Source: Solirubrobacteraceae bacterium
GTDB taxonomy: Bacteria; Actinomycetota; Thermoleophilia; Solirubrobacterales; Solirubrobacteraceae
Reading direction: 5' to 3'
Assembly (NCBI GenBank): GCA_024711025.1
Contig: JANJTP010000017.1
Location: forward strand, 1-63,709
DNA length: 63,709 bases
Positions 17,295-25,656 of this stretch are shown one piece after another. Under the pieces are notes generated by a model that was not told where the DNA came from, made no database searches, and was given only the letters and a program-made list of their open reading frames with translations. Position numbers and translations under genes: made by a program. Numbering within the stretch: the stretch's first letter is position 1; every line of letters begins with the position of its first letter.

Positions 17295-18077
17295 TCAGGC
17301 GAGCAGCGCGGCGAGCCGGTCGACGATGCCGGGCGAGGCGACGAGCACGCCCGGCGGCAGGTCCCCGTGCGCCGTCAGCGCGCGCGCCGCGAGCCCGGCG
17401 TTGCGGCACAGCAGCAGGCCGGCAGCGACATCCCACCGCTGCACGCCGCGCTCGTAGTAGGCGTCGTAGCGCCCGGCGGCCGTCCACGCGAGGTCGAGCG
17501 CCGCGCTGCCCAGACGCCTGATGTCCCGCACCTGCGGCAGCAGCTGCGCGACCTGGCGCGCCTGCGCGGCGCGTACCTCGGCGTCGTAGCCGAACCCGGT
17601 CGCGACGAGCGCCGTTCCCAGCTCGTCGCGCGCCGAGGGCGTCAGCGCCACGCCATCGAGCAGCGGCGCCTCGCCTTCGAGGACGCTGAAGCACTCGCCG
17701 CGCACCGGATCGAGCACGACGCCGACGTGGCCCTCGCACGCGATCGAGACGCACCACTGCGGGATCCCGAAGAGGTAGTTCACCGTTCCGTCGAGCGGGT
17801 CGACGATCCAGCGCAGGCCGCTCTCGCCGGCGCGGTCCTCGCCCTCCTCGCCGAGGATCGCGTCGGCCGGCCGGCGCCGCTCGAGCACCGCGCGTATCGC
17901 GCGCTCGGCGGCGACGTCGGCGGCGCTCACCAGGTCGGTCGGCGTCGACTTGGTCCGCACGCCGTCCGGCTCGCGGAGCCCGGCCTGCTCGACCAGGATC
18001 TCGGCGGCCGCGTGCGCCGCCTCGAGTGCCACGGCGAGCAGCTCGCGACGGTCGGGCTGCTCGTCCGCCTCGCTCAT
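17295..18077 (-). CDS. Inositol-1-monophosphatase family phosphatase
   Basis: A 260-residue Mg-dependent phosphatase that would hydrolyse inositol monophosphate or a related sugar phosphate. Metal-binding motifs are present: GEEGED (about 76-81), WIVDPLDGTVNY (90-101) and RWDVAAG (about 208). Length matches the SuhB/IMPA family. ATG at 18077. It is convergent with the PPOX gene and divergent from the DUF4389 gene. The family also contains histidinol phosphatases and fructose-1,6-bisphosphatases, so the substrate is not fixed by sequence. Confidence 0.9.
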   Translation of the reverse strand: MSEADEQPDRRELLAVALEAAHAAAEILVEQAGLREPDGVRTKSTPTDLVSAADVAAERAIRAVLERRRPADAILGEEGEDRAGESGLRWIVDPLDGTVNYLFGIPQWCVSIACEGHVGVVLDPVRGECFSVLEGEAPLLDGVALTPSARDELGTALVATGFGYDAEVRAAQARQVAQLLPQVRDIRRLGSAALDLAWTAAGRYDAYYERGVQRWDVAAGLLLCRNAGLAARALTAHGDLPPGVLVASPGIVDRLAALLA

Positions 18078-18252
18078 CGGTCGATCCCAGTGCCGCTCAT
18101 CGGTCGTCCTTTGGTGCCGGCGGCCTCGCGATCGTGGAGGCGGGACCGCCGGATCGCGAAGACGTGGGCGAGCCAGTTCGGTCCATCGGCCTCCGGGAGC
18201 CTAGTCAGCGGTGGCGAGACACGCGCTCACCGTCCGACGATCCCTCCCTGGC

Positions 18253-18282
18253 CCGATCGCGAGCGCCGGCGCTCGCGATCGG
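18253..18282. other. 30-bp perfect palindrome
   Basis: CCGATCGCGAGCGCC is followed without spacer by its exact reverse complement, in the 264-bp gap between the divergent phosphatase and DUF4389 genes, about 60 bp before the latter. It could be a dimeric-regulator operator; a cruciform-forming repeat is the alternative. Confidence 0.7.
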
Positions 18283-18341
18283 TCGGACGTGTCATCTACG
18301 CTGCAAGGGACCCGCCGCACGCCATCCGAGGAGAGCGTCAC

Positions 18342-19073
18342 GTGAGCAGCGAGCTACTGTCGGAAACGGCCGGCCGCCAACCGGTGTTCCGGATGGCCTA
18401 CCAGGAGCGCCACAGCCGGCTCACGACGTTCTTCAGGCTGATCCTGGCGATCCCGCCGACGTTCGTCCTGGGCCTGTGGTCGATCGCGCTGTGGGTGACG
18501 GTGCCGGTCTCCTGGTTCGCGCTGCTGTTCACGGGGCGCTACCCGCGCGGTCTCTACGACTTCCACGCCTCGTTCGCGCGCTACAACACGTTCGTCTCGG
18601 GGTACTCCTATCTGGCGAGCGACCGCTGGCCCGGATTCTCCGGCACGAGCCCCGGCTACCCGGTGCAACTCGCGGTCGGCCCGCCGCTCGAGCGCTACGA
18701 CCGCGTGAAGGTGGCGCTGCGGATCGTGCTCGTCATCGTGCCCGCCCTGATCGCGTACGCGATGGGCCTCGTGATGTCGGTCGCGGCGATCATCGCCTGG
18801 TTCGCCATCGTCTTCACCGGCAAGCTGCCGCAGGGCATCTTCCAGATGCTGCACCTCGGGATGAGCTACGTCGTCCGGGTGACGCCCTACTACCTGCTCC
18901 TGACCGAGGACTGGCCGCAGTTCACGCAAGCGGAGGACCGCGAGGTGCTCGCCGCCGGGGAGCCCGCCCTGCCCGCCCCGCCCGCCGGCTCCGGACCACG
19001 CGGCGACGAGCGCGGCGCGAGCGAGCTCCCCGGCGGATTCGAGCCGCCCAGCCCACCTGCCGGATCGAGCTGA
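18342..19073 (+). CDS. DUF4389 domain membrane protein
   Basis: A 243-residue protein. A short N-terminus is followed by two similar membrane blocks, about residues 28-62 and 128-160, each of two helices and an FTG(R/K)LP or FTGRYP turn (WFALLFTGRYPRGLYDF and WFAIVFTGKLPQGIFQM). This internal duplication is characteristic of DUF4389. A Pro/Gly-rich tail ends the protein. The GTG at 18342 is supported by GAGGAGAG upstream. Function is unknown for the family. No operon partner. Confidence 0.83.
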   Translation: MSSELLSETAGRQPVFRMAYQERHSRLTTFFRLILAIPPTFVLGLWSIALWVTVPVSWFALLFTGRYPRGLYDFHASFARYNTFVSGYSYLASDRWPGFSGTSPGYPVQLAVGPPLERYDRVKVALRIVLVIVPALIAYAMGLVMSVAAIIAWFAIVFTGKLPQGIFQMLHLGMSYVVRVTPYYLLLTEDWPQFTQAEDREVLAAGEPALPAPPAGSGPRGDERGASELPGGFEPPSPPAGSS

Positions 19074-19232
19074 CGGCGGGCCGTCGCGCGGACCGGGCAG
19101 ACCGAGGAGCCGGCGCCACCGGACCGGCCGAGCGGCGCACGGCGACCGTCCGGCCGGACCGCACCGAGCCGACCGGATCGATCGGCGGAGGCCGGACGGG
19201 CGAGCGCCATGCGAAGGCGTCGCGTGCCGTCG

Positions 19233-19535
19233 TCAGTCGTCTTCGTCGTGGTCGTCGCTGCGGTGCCCGTGATCGTCGTCGTGCTTCGTCGTCGTGCCGT
19301 GCGAGTCGTCCGGCGTGGTGCGCTCCGTGCTCGTGCCGGATGTCCCGTCGTCACTCCGGGGCGTCGTTGCCGTCGTCGTCCGGCTCGATGCGTCGGGCGC
19401 GAGCGACTCGCCGAGCGTCGCCGGCTCACCGGTCAGCCCGATCGGCTGGGAGACGAGCCGCCCCGCGGCGTACGTGACGCCGGCGGCCAGCGCGAGCCCG
19501 GCGACGGCGAGCAGCATGACGAGGGAGCGGCGCAT
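19233..19535 (-). CDS. Small membrane-anchored protein with Asp/His-rich tail
   Basis: A 100-residue protein. Residues 4-24 form one hydrophobic segment (signal anchor), followed by a Ser/Thr-rich linker. The tail (about 73-100) is composed almost wholly of Asp, His, Glu and Lys (HDDDHGHRSDDHDEDD), which could chelate divalent metal outside the cell. Not recognised as a named family. It lies downstream of the histidine kinase on the same strand, with its own 11-bp direct repeats upstream. A similar anchored D/H-tailed protein (21773-22198) sits on the other side of the two-component genes. Confidence 0.68.
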   Translation of the reverse strand: MRRSLVMLLAVAGLALAAGVTYAAGRLVSQPIGLTGEPATLGESLAPDASSRTTTATTPRSDDGTSGTSTERTTPDDSHGTTTKHDDDHGHRSDDHDEDD

Positions 19536-19559
19536 CGGCTCGAGCGTACGTCACCCTGC

Positions 19560-19577
19560 GCAAAGCGTTCGTAAAGC
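19560..19577 (-). promoter_or_regulatory. Phased direct repeat GCTTTAC-N4-GCTTTGC
   Basis: On the minus strand GCTTTAC (19577-19571) and GCTTTGC (19566-19560) are spaced 11 bp start to start, just before the small D/H-tailed gene. The CTTTGC word recurs in the other intergenic region of this cluster (21709-21737). 11-bp direct repeats are the usual form of OmpR/PhoB-type binding sites. Confidence 0.5.
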
Positions 19578-19585
19578 CGGCCCCG

Positions 19586-20950
19586 TCATGCGGCTCGCAT
19601 CCGGATCTCCGCGACCACGCCGCCGCCGGGCGCGGGCTCCAGCGTGACCTCGCCGCCCCAGCGCCGCGCGAGGTCGCGGGCGATCGACAGGCCCAGGCCG
19701 GTCCCCGCCGGCCCATGGAGCCCGGCCGGGCCGCGGTGGAAGCGCTCGAAGAGCGTCTCCACCGCATCGGTCGCGAGCCCGGGGCCGTGGTCGCGCACGC
19801 GCAGCGTGGAGCCGTCGACGCTCAGCTCGACGGGCGCCCCCGGGGCATAGGCGAGCGCGTTCTCGACGAGCACGTCGAGCATCCGATCGAGATCGCCGGC
19901 GTGGCAGACCACGGTCGAGGCCGGCCCTCCTCCGGGAACGATCTCGAGCCGTCCGCCGCCGGCCTGAGCCGCGGCGGCCAGTCGCTCCACCGCCCGTACG
20001 AGCGCCGCACGCGGATCGCTGGTCGCCGGCGCCCGCGGATCCTCACCGGCCCGGCTCAGCTCGAGCAGGTCGTTGACGATCCTCGTGAGTCGGTCGACCT
20101 CGCCGATCGCCCGTCCGAGATCGTCCCGCTGACGCTCGTCGACCGCATCGACGAGCGTCTCCTCCAGGCGCAGCCGCAGACCGGTAAGCGGCGTGCGGAG
20201 CTGATGCGAGGCGTCCGCGACGAAGTCGCGCTGCGCGGCGAGCAGCGTCGCCAGCCGCTCGGTCATCGCGTTGAAGGTGTGCGCGAGATCGCGCTGCTCC
20301 GCCGTGCCCTCGACGACGGCGCGGACGGTGAGGTCGCCGTCGGCGACCCGCCGGGCCGCCGCGTCGAGCCGCACGATCGGACGGGCGACGCCCCGTGCGA
20401 TCAGCGCGCCCGCGACCAGCCCGAGACCGAGCACCAGCGCACCGATCAGCCCCAGGCCGAGCCACGTGCGCCGAACGGCCCGGTTGACGGCGGCGACGCT
20501 CTGCGTCACCCGGACCGCACCGACGGTGCGCGAGCCGTCGAGCACCGGTGCCGCGGTCGCGAGGATGTCCTTCCCGAGGGTGCGCGACGAGCGCTGGACC
20601 TGCGTGACGTCGCCCGACAGCGCCGCCGCGATCTCGGGTCGGTCGTCGTAGGGCGTGCCGCGCGCGACCTCTCCCGACGAGTCGGCGAGCAGCGCGCCAC
20701 GTGCGTCGGTCACGAGAACCCGTCCGCGCACCTCGCGCGCCGCGCGCCGCGCCAGCGAGATCAGCTCTGAGCGGCGCAGCGGCGAGACCGAGCCGGACGC
20801 GCGCGCGGCGACGATCTCGGCCTGCGCCCGCGCCTGCAGGCGCACCTCGGCGTCGACGCGGTCGCGCAGGCTGAGGCCGAGCGGCACGAGCAGCGCCACG
20901 ATCGCCAGCACCAGCACGTAGCTGAGCGCCAGCAGCAGTCCACGACGCAG
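19586..20950 (-). CDS. Two-component sensor histidine kinase (HisKA/HATPase)
   Basis: A 454-residue membrane sensor kinase. Order: helix 1 (about 4-27), an extracytoplasmic sensor of ~130 residues, helix 2 (about 162-186), HAMP (about 187-240), HisKA with phosphoacceptor His249 in DASHQLRTPLTGL, then HATPase with N-box VLVENALAYAPG and G-boxes VRDHGPGL and GTGLGLSIA. The start is uncertain: no ATG/GTG precedes helix 1 in frame close by. A CTG just after the regulator's stop is used here; GTGs further in would cut into helix 1. It is coupled to the response regulator and probably senses an envelope signal. Confidence 0.88.
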   Translation of the reverse strand: MRRGLLLALSYVLVLAIVALLVPLGLSLRDRVDAEVRLQARAQAEIVAARASGSVSPLRRSELISLARRAAREVRGRVLVTDARGALLADSSGEVARGTPYDDRPEIAAALSGDVTQVQRSSRTLGKDILATAAPVLDGSRTVGAVRVTQSVAAVNRAVRRTWLGLGLIGALVLGLGLVAGALIARGVARPIVRLDAAARRVADGDLTVRAVVEGTAEQRDLAHTFNAMTERLATLLAAQRDFVADASHQLRTPLTGLRLRLEETLVDAVDERQRDDLGRAIGEVDRLTRIVNDLLELSRAGEDPRAPATSDPRAALVRAVERLAAAAQAGGGRLEIVPGGGPASTVVCHAGDLDRMLDVLVENALAYAPGAPVELSVDGSTLRVRDHGPGLATDAVETLFERFHRGPAGLHGPAGTGLGLSIARDLARRWGGEVTLEPAPGGGVVAEIRMRAA

Positions 20951-20952
20951 GC

Positions 20953-21669
20953 TTACGGCGCCCCGCCCTCCCCCGGTGCGGCGAAGCGGAAGCCCACACC
21001 GCGAACGGTCTCGATCCAGCGCGGCGCCGAGGCGTCGTCGCCGAGCTTGCGCCGCAGCCAGCCGACGTGGACGTCGAGCGTCTTCGTGGATCCGAACCAG
21101 TTCTCGTCCCAGACCCGCGCCATCAGGTCCTCGCGCGTCACGACGTCGCCGGCGTGCCGGGCCAGCTCGACCAGCAGGTCGAGCTCCTTGCGGCTCAGCT
21201 CGAGCTCCTCCCCGGAGAGCCACGCGCGCCGCGCGGCCGGCTCGATCCGCAGCTCGTCGATCTCGATCGGAGCGGACGGGGCGACCCCCTCGACGACCTG
21301 GGCGCCGGAGCGGCGCAGGACCGCCCGGATCCGTGCGATGACCTCGGCCGACGAGAACGGCTTGACGACGTAGTCGTCGGCGCCCAGCTCGAGTCCCACG
21401 ACCCGGTCGGTCTCGGTGCCGCGCGCCGTGAGCATGATGATCGGGACCTGCGAGCGGCCGCGGAGCTCGCGCGCGACGTCCCGTCCATCCCGATCGGGGA
21501 GGTTCAGGTCGAGCAGCACGAGGTCGGGAGCGTCGCGGTCGTGCAGCTCGACGGCGGCCCTCGCGGTCGACGCGATCGTCGTCGCGAAGCCCTCGCGGCC
21601 CAGCAGGCGCGCGAGCGGCTCGGCGATCGATGGCTCGTCCTCGACGAGCAGGATCCGCGGACCGGCCAC
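20953..21669 (-). CDS. OmpR/PhoB-family response regulator
   Basis: A 238-residue regulator. The receiver domain spans about 5-118 with acidic pocket E10/D11, phosphoacceptor Asp54 (LLDLNLPD), Thr81 and Lys103 (VVKPF). A winged-helix DNA-binding domain follows (about 135-230) with VRGVGFRF near its end. The GTG start at 21669 was chosen because GPRILLVEDE begins the receiver directly after it. It is first in a two-gene unit with the kinase. Candidate targets are the 11-bp-phased repeats at 19560, 21709, 22593 and 28057 (inference). Confidence 0.93.
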   Translation of the reverse strand: MAGPRILLVEDEPSIAEPLARLLGREGFATTIASTARAAVELHDRDAPDLVLLDLNLPDRDGRDVARELRGRSQVPIIMLTARGTETDRVVGLELGADDYVVKPFSSAEVIARIRAVLRRSGAQVVEGVAPSAPIEIDELRIEPAARRAWLSGEELELSRKELDLLVELARHAGDVVTREDLMARVWDENWFGSTKTLDVHVGWLRRKLGDDASAPRWIETVRGVGFRFAAPGEGGAP

Positions 21670-21708
21670 AGTCCGGCGAGCGTACCGGCCGAGAGCGAGC
21701 CGCCCGGG

Positions 21709-21737
21709 CCTTTGCCGAACCTTTGCCCGGCTTTGGC
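21709..21737. promoter_or_regulatory. Phased repeats CCTTTGCC (x2) and GCTTTGGC
   Basis: CCTTTGCC at 21709 and 21720 (11 bp apart) is followed by GCTTTGGC at 21730. They lie between the divergent response-regulator gene and the D/H-tailed protein gene and could serve both. The word matches the repeats at 19560-19577 on the far side of the kinase gene. Confidence 0.55.
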
Positions 21738-21772
21738 GGGCGCTTGGGAGCGGCCCGGGCACGCTGGCGCAC

Positions 21773-22198
21773 ATGCTCAAGCTCACCCGCACCCATCTCG
21801 CCGCCGGCGGAACCGTCGCGGCGCTCGGCGCACTCGGTGCCGTCGCGCTCGCCGCCGGCTCCGGCGACGAGAAGACGGCCACCGCATCCGCGCCGGCGGC
21901 TCCACAGGTCCGCACGATCATCGAGCGGCGCACGGAGACGGTCGTGCGCCGCGAGCGCCCCCGCAACGGGACGGCCGGCGCGAGCGGCGAATCGCAGGAC
22001 GCGCCCGCGGCGGCCGCGAGCGGCGCGCGGATCGTGCCGATCGACGCGACGTCCTCCGCGCCCCGGCCCGCCGACCCGCTACGCAGCGGATCGAGCGCCG
22101 CGGGCGACGACGATGACCACGCGGACCACGGCGACCGCGAGGACCACGGCGACCGCGAGGACCACGACGACGACGAGAGCCACCACGAGGATGACTGA
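21773..22198 (+). CDS. Membrane-anchored protein with Asp/His-rich tail
   Basis: A 141-residue protein. Residues 8-28 are a hydrophobic signal anchor (AAGGTVAALGALGAVALAAG). A basic stretch IIERRTETVVRRERP and an Ala/Ser-rich linker follow. The tail (about 110-141) repeats DHGDRED and ends in an Asp/His/Glu run, a probable extracytoplasmic metal-binding tail. Same layout as the 100-residue protein at 19233-19535, without clear alignment in the middle. It is transcribed divergently from the response regulator and overlaps the next gene by 8 bp. Confidence 0.68.
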   Translation: MLKLTRTHLAAGGTVAALGALGAVALAAGSGDEKTATASAPAAPQVRTIIERRTETVVRRERPRNGTAGASGESQDAPAAAASGARIVPIDATSSAPRPADPLRSGSSAAGDDDDHADHGDREDHGDREDHDDDESHHEDD

Positions 22199-22568
22199 CG
22201 CTCGCCGCCCCGTCGCGAGCCGTCCGAGAGCCCTGCCGGTGTTCGCAGCGGGAGCGGTGCTCTTCGCCGGCATCCTCGGCCTGCTCGGCGTGCGCACCGT
22301 CCAGGGCCACGACCCGGCGATCGGCGCCGGTCAGGGAGCCGCGACGAGCGCCAAGGCCGGCCCTCCGAGGGTCGTGCGGCGGATCATCGTCACGCGGCGG
22401 GTGATCGTCGTGCGCCCCGCTCCGCGGGTGGCGGCATCGCAGGGATCGCCGGCTGGCGCCGGCGCGCCGGCCCCCGTCGGCCCGGCGTCCGCTCCCACTC
22501 CCGCTCCGGTCCAGAGCGCGCCCGCTCCTGCGCCGGCCCCCCCGCCGGTGCAGAGCTCGAGCTCGTGA
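22191..22568 (+). CDS. Small anchored protein with G-V-R-x3-GHDPA(I/L)G motif
   Basis: A 125-residue protein. Basic N-terminus, one membrane segment (about 14-34: LPVFAAGAVLFAGILGLLGV), then RTVQGHDPAIGAGQ, a basic stretch (RRIIVTRRVIVVRP) and a Pro/Ala-rich tail. The segment from the helix through GHDPAIG matches the 87-residue protein at 28118-28381 (LGIRVAGGHDPALGSR), so the two are paralogues of a family I cannot name. Its ATG lies within the end of the previous gene, implying translational coupling. The apbE gene follows after 64 bp. Confidence 0.66.
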   Translation: MTDARRPVASRPRALPVFAAGAVLFAGILGLLGVRTVQGHDPAIGAGQGAATSAKAGPPRVVRRIIVTRRVIVVRPAPRVAASQGSPAGAGAPAPVGPASAPTPAPVQSAPAPAPAPPPVQSSSS

Positions 22569-22592
22569 TCGCCGGCTTCCCCGGCTCCTGAT

Positions 22593-22609
22593 CCTCAGCT
22601 TCCCCTCAG
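22593..22609 (+). promoter_or_regulatory. Direct repeat CCTCAG-N5-CCTCAG before apbE
   Basis: CCTCAG at 22593 and 22604, exactly 11 bp apart, 24 bp before the apbE ATG. An identical arrangement lies 45 bp before the GHDPALG gene at 28118. The phasing suits an OmpR-type regulator. Confidence 0.55.
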
Positions 22610-22632
22610 GTTCTCCCCGTACACCGCAAGCC

Positions 22633-23682
22633 ATGATCGCCACCACCGCCACCCCCCGCCGCGTGACCACGGCCGAGCCCGACCAGCTCGCCGACGTGCG
22701 CCTGCTGCTGATGGGCACGCGCGCGCGGATCGTCGTCGGCTCTCCGGCATCGCCGGACCTGCCGGCGGCCGACGACGCCGCGGCCGAGGTCGCGGCGATG
22801 CTCGCCGACTACGACGCGCGGCTCTCGCGCTTTCGCACGGGCTCCGAGCTCTGCGCGCTGAACGCCGACCCCCGCCGCACGGTGCCCGCCTCGGCGCTGC
22901 TGCGCTCGGCGATCAGCGCCGCGCTCGAGGCCGCCGAGCGCAGTGGCGGGCTCGTCGATCCCGTTTGCCTCGACGCGCTCGAGGAGGCCGGATACCGCGA
23001 GTCCTGGTGCGGCACCCGTCGCGTTGAGCTCGGACCGGCGCTGGCCACCGTCCTACAGCCGCGACGCCCCGCCGCGCCGCGACCGGACTTCGCCTGGACC
23101 ACGATCGAGATCGACGACCGAGCCGGAACGATCACGCGCCCACCCGGGATGCGGCTCGACACCGGCGGATCGGGCAAGGGCCATGCGGCCGACCTCGCGG
23201 CACCGCTGCTCGCCGGCTACGAGCACTGGGCGGTCGACGTCGGCGGCGACGTGAGGCTCGGCGGCGTCGCGAGCCTAGTGCGCGACGTCGAGATCGAGGA
23301 CCCGTTCAGCGGCCGGACGCTTGACGTGCTGCGCCTGCGCGGGGGCGCGGTGGCGACGTCGGGCCTGCGCTCACGCATCTGGCGCGGCGCTGACGGCATC
23401 GTCAGCCACCATCTGCTCGATCCGGCCAGCGGCCTGCCGGCGTTCACCGGGCTGGTCGCCGCGACGGCGCTGGCACCGACCGCCGTGGAGGCCGAGGCGC
23501 TCGCCAAGGCGGCGATCCTCGCGGGGCCGAGCGGCGCGCTGCGCGTGCTCGCCCGACACGGCGGCCTGACGGTCGACGAGGACGGAGCCGTCGCTCGCAT
23601 CGGCCGACTCGAGCCCGCTCCGCGCGTGCGCCTTCGCCGCCCGGTGGGCGTCCGGGGCCTGCCGACCGGGAGCGCGCCATGA
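22633..23682 (+). CDS. apbE: FAD:protein FMN transferase (ApbE family)
   Basis: ApbE enzymes split FAD and attach FMN covalently to Ser/Thr of extracytoplasmic redox proteins. This 349-residue member has the flavin- and Mg-binding signatures DTGGSGKGHAADLA, VDVGGDV and, near the C-terminus, ATSGLRSRIW. No signal peptide is evident, so it may act in the cytosol or be exported in another way. It overlaps the next gene by 4 bp. No protein with a clear FMN-binding motif is in the window, so the flavinylated partner must be elsewhere or is one of the uncharacterised small proteins. Confidence 0.9.
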   Translation: MIATTATPRRVTTAEPDQLADVRLLLMGTRARIVVGSPASPDLPAADDAAAEVAAMLADYDARLSRFRTGSELCALNADPRRTVPASALLRSAISAALEAAERSGGLVDPVCLDALEEAGYRESWCGTRRVELGPALATVLQPRRPAAPRPDFAWTTIEIDDRAGTITRPPGMRLDTGGSGKGHAADLAAPLLAGYEHWAVDVGGDVRLGGVASLVRDVEIEDPFSGRTLDVLRLRGGAVATSGLRSRIWRGADGIVSHHLLDPASGLPAFTGLVAATALAPTAVEAEALAKAAILAGPSGALRVLARHGGLTVDEDGAVARIGRLEPAPRVRLRRPVGVRGLPTGSAP

Positions 23683-24332
23683 GCGGCCCGAACCCGCTCG
23701 ACTACGGCTGGTGGCTCGCCTCCCGCTCGGCGGGCATCGTCGCGCTCGTCGCAGTCTCGATCTCCGTCCTGATCGGTCTGATGATGGCCAACGGGCTGCC
23801 CAGGCGCCCGGGCGTCAAGCGCAAGCTGCTCGCCGTGCACGAGTCGACCGCGCTCGCCGGGCTCGTCGCGATCTCGGTCCACGGCCTGACGCTGCTGGGC
23901 GACTCGTACCTGCGGGCGACGATCGCGAACCTGCTCGTGCCTTTCACGCTCGGCTACCGGCCGCTCTTCACCGGTCTCGGCGTGATCGCCGGCTGGGGCG
24001 CCGCGCTCCTCGGGCTGAGCTTCTACGTGCGAAGGCGCATCGGCACGAAGCTGTGGCGCAAGCTCCACCGGCTGACGGTCGTCGTCTGGGCGCTGGGCGT
24101 GATCCACACGCTCGGCGCCGGCACCGACGCGGGCCAGGTGTGGCTGCAGGCGATCGTCGCCGTCACCGGGATCCCGATCGTGTTCCTCTTCCTGATGCGG
24201 ATGCTGCCGGGCGAGCGGCGCCCGGCACCGCTTCCGGCGACGGCCCCGGCGCGCGGCGCAGCGCGCTCCGCGGCGCGGCGCACGTCCGCCGAGCGGACCG
24301 GCGGACGCCGGCCCGCCGAGGTGGCGAGATGA
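23679..24332 (+). CDS. Ferric-reductase-like transmembrane cytochrome b
   Basis: A 217-residue membrane protein with about six helices of the ferric reductase/YedZ superfamily. Two His pairs, His54/His68 (AVHESTALAGLVAISVHG) and His130/His143 (LHRLTVVVWALGVIHTLG), are spaced 14 and 13 residues, as expected for b-heme ligands across the membrane. No FAD/NAD domain is fused. The next two genes supply a separate flavin reductase and a ferredoxin, so electrons could pass NAD(P)H to ferredoxin reductase to ferredoxin to heme to an outside acceptor. The Arg-rich tail is cytoplasmic. ATGA overlaps on both sides. Confidence 0.87.
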   Translation: MSGPNPLDYGWWLASRSAGIVALVAVSISVLIGLMMANGLPRRPGVKRKLLAVHESTALAGLVAISVHGLTLLGDSYLRATIANLLVPFTLGYRPLFTGLGVIAGWGAALLGLSFYVRRRIGTKLWRKLHRLTVVVWALGVIHTLGAGTDAGQVWLQAIVAVTGIPIVFLFLMRMLPGERRPAPLPATAPARGAARSAARRTSAERTGGRRPAEVAR

Positions 24333-25444
24333 CTTCCGGGGTCGTCATCGCCGGTGGCGGCCTGGCCGCCCAGCGCTGCGCGGAGGCGCTGCGCCGAGGC
24401 GGCTGGGAGGGCCCGCTGCGAATCGTCGGCGAGGAGGCCATGGCGCCGTACGACCGCCCCCCGCTCTCGAAGGGCTTCCTGTCAGGCGACCTCGATCCCG
24501 CGGAGATCGCGCTGCGGCCGGCGGGCTGGCACGCCGAGCAGGGCGTCGAGCTGCTGCTCGGCGACCGGGCGAGCGGCCTCGACCCAGACCGGCGCCTGCT
24601 GCTGCTGGCCTCCGGCGCGACGCTCCCGTTCGAGCATCTGGTGATCGCCACCGGTGGACGGGCGCGCGAGCTTCCGGGCGCCGCCGGCCTGGCGAACGTC
24701 CACCGCCTGCGCTCGATCGACGACGCCGCCCGCCTGCGCGCGGCGCTGCTTCCCGGTGCGCGGCTCGCCGTGCTGGGTGCCGGGCTGATCGGTCAGGAGG
24801 TCGCGGCCACCGCGAGCGCGCGCGGCGTCCGGGTCACGCTGATCGAGGCCGAGCCGCTGCCGCTCGCACGGGCGCTGCATCCCCGGCTCGCGAGCTGGCT
24901 CGTCGACCTGCAGCGCGCGCACGGCGTCGACGTACGACTGGGCACGCGCCTCGAGCGGCTCGAGAGCGGCGATTCGCGGCTCGAGGCGCTGCATCTCAGC
25001 GACGGCTCCCGCCTGGAGGTCGATGCGCTGCTCGTGGCGATCGGCGTCGTCCCCGCGACCGGCTGGGTCGGCGCCGACGTCCACCAGCTCGCCCGCGCTC
25101 CGCACATCCACGTGGCCGGGGACGCCTCCGGCGCAAACCACTGGGAGGCCGCCGTCCATCAGGGCCGCGCGGCCGCCGGCGCGATCCTCGGCGGGGCGGC
25201 GCCCGCTCCGGCGCTCACGAGCTGGTGGAGCGACGTCCACGGCGTGCGCCTCCAGGGTCTCGGCGACCCCGTGGGCTCGGACGCGCTCGTCGTGGACGGA
25301 GATCCGCGGGGCCGGTCGTTCACCGCCGTCGCGCTGCGCCGCGGCTCACCGGTCGCCGCTCTCGCGGCAGGCCGCCCGCGCGAGCTGCCGCGCCTTCGAA
25401 AGCTGCTGACCGACGTCCACGAGCCCGCCAAGGAGGCCGCATGA
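24329..25444 (+). CDS. FAD-dependent ferredoxin reductase (pyridine nucleotide-disulfide type)
   Basis: A 371-residue NAD(P)H-dependent FAD reductase of the putidaredoxin-reductase/BphA4 type. FAD site VVIAGGGLAAQRCAEALR lies near the N-terminus, followed by the family block YDRPPLSKGFL, the NAD(P) site VLGAGLIGQEVA and the second FAD contact HVAGDAS. A C-terminal reductase domain starts near WWSDVHG. It overlaps the cytochrome and ferredoxin genes by 4 bp each (ATGA), so the three are made together. Its likely partner is the 69-residue ferredoxin next to it. Confidence 0.92.
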   Translation: MTSGVVIAGGGLAAQRCAEALRRGGWEGPLRIVGEEAMAPYDRPPLSKGFLSGDLDPAEIALRPAGWHAEQGVELLLGDRASGLDPDRRLLLLASGATLPFEHLVIATGGRARELPGAAGLANVHRLRSIDDAARLRAALLPGARLAVLGAGLIGQEVAATASARGVRVTLIEAEPLPLARALHPRLASWLVDLQRAHGVDVRLGTRLERLESGDSRLEALHLSDGSRLEVDALLVAIGVVPATGWVGADVHQLARAPHIHVAGDASGANHWEAAVHQGRAAAGAILGGAAPAPALTSWWSDVHGVRLQGLGDPVGSDALVVDGDPRGRSFTAVALRRGSPVAALAAGRPRELPRLRKLLTDVHEPAKEAA

Positions 25445-25650
25445 CCCTCGTTCCCACCATCGACCCCGCGGCCTGTGCCGCTCACGGCGACTGCGTGGAC
25501 ATCGCACCGTCGGTGTTCGCGCTCGACGGCGACTTCGCCGAGGTGATCGGCACCGACCAGGACGGCGTGATCCTCGCCGCCGCCGAGGCCTGCCCATCGG
25601 TCGCGATCGTCGTGACGGACGAGCAGACCGGGGAGCAGGTCTACCCCTGA
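25441..25650 (+). CDS. Small [3Fe-4S]-type ferredoxin
   Basis: A 69-residue ferredoxin. Only three cysteines occur: Cys12 and Cys18 in the CxxHxxC pattern CAAHGDC, and Cys51 followed by Pro. The residue that would be the second cluster Cys is His15, typical of 3Fe-4S ferredoxins that serve cytochromes P450 in actinobacteria. No P450 is in the window; the operon partner is a ferric-reductase-like cytochrome. Last gene of the apbE operon, ending 6 bp before the convergent mercuric reductase. Confidence 0.9.
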   Translation: MTLVPTIDPAACAAHGDCVDIAPSVFALDGDFAEVIGTDQDGVILAAAEACPSVAIVVTDEQTGEQVYP

Positions 25651-25656
25651 AGCTGC

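Noticed and set aside
19074-19232. A further short gene between DUF4389 and the D/H-tailed protein
   Set aside because: The gap is convergent, rich in GACCGG words, and has no frame with a ribosome site.
21773-22568. Small anchored proteins as ApbE flavinylation targets
   Set aside because: No convincing FMN-attachment motif (D-x-S/T-G-A-S/T type) was found; the TAGAS and GAATSA words are in low-complexity linkers.
25441-25650. Ferredoxin plus reductase as partners of a local P450
   Set aside because: No P450 heme-Cys motif was seen anywhere in the window; the operon partner is the ferric-reductase-like cytochrome.
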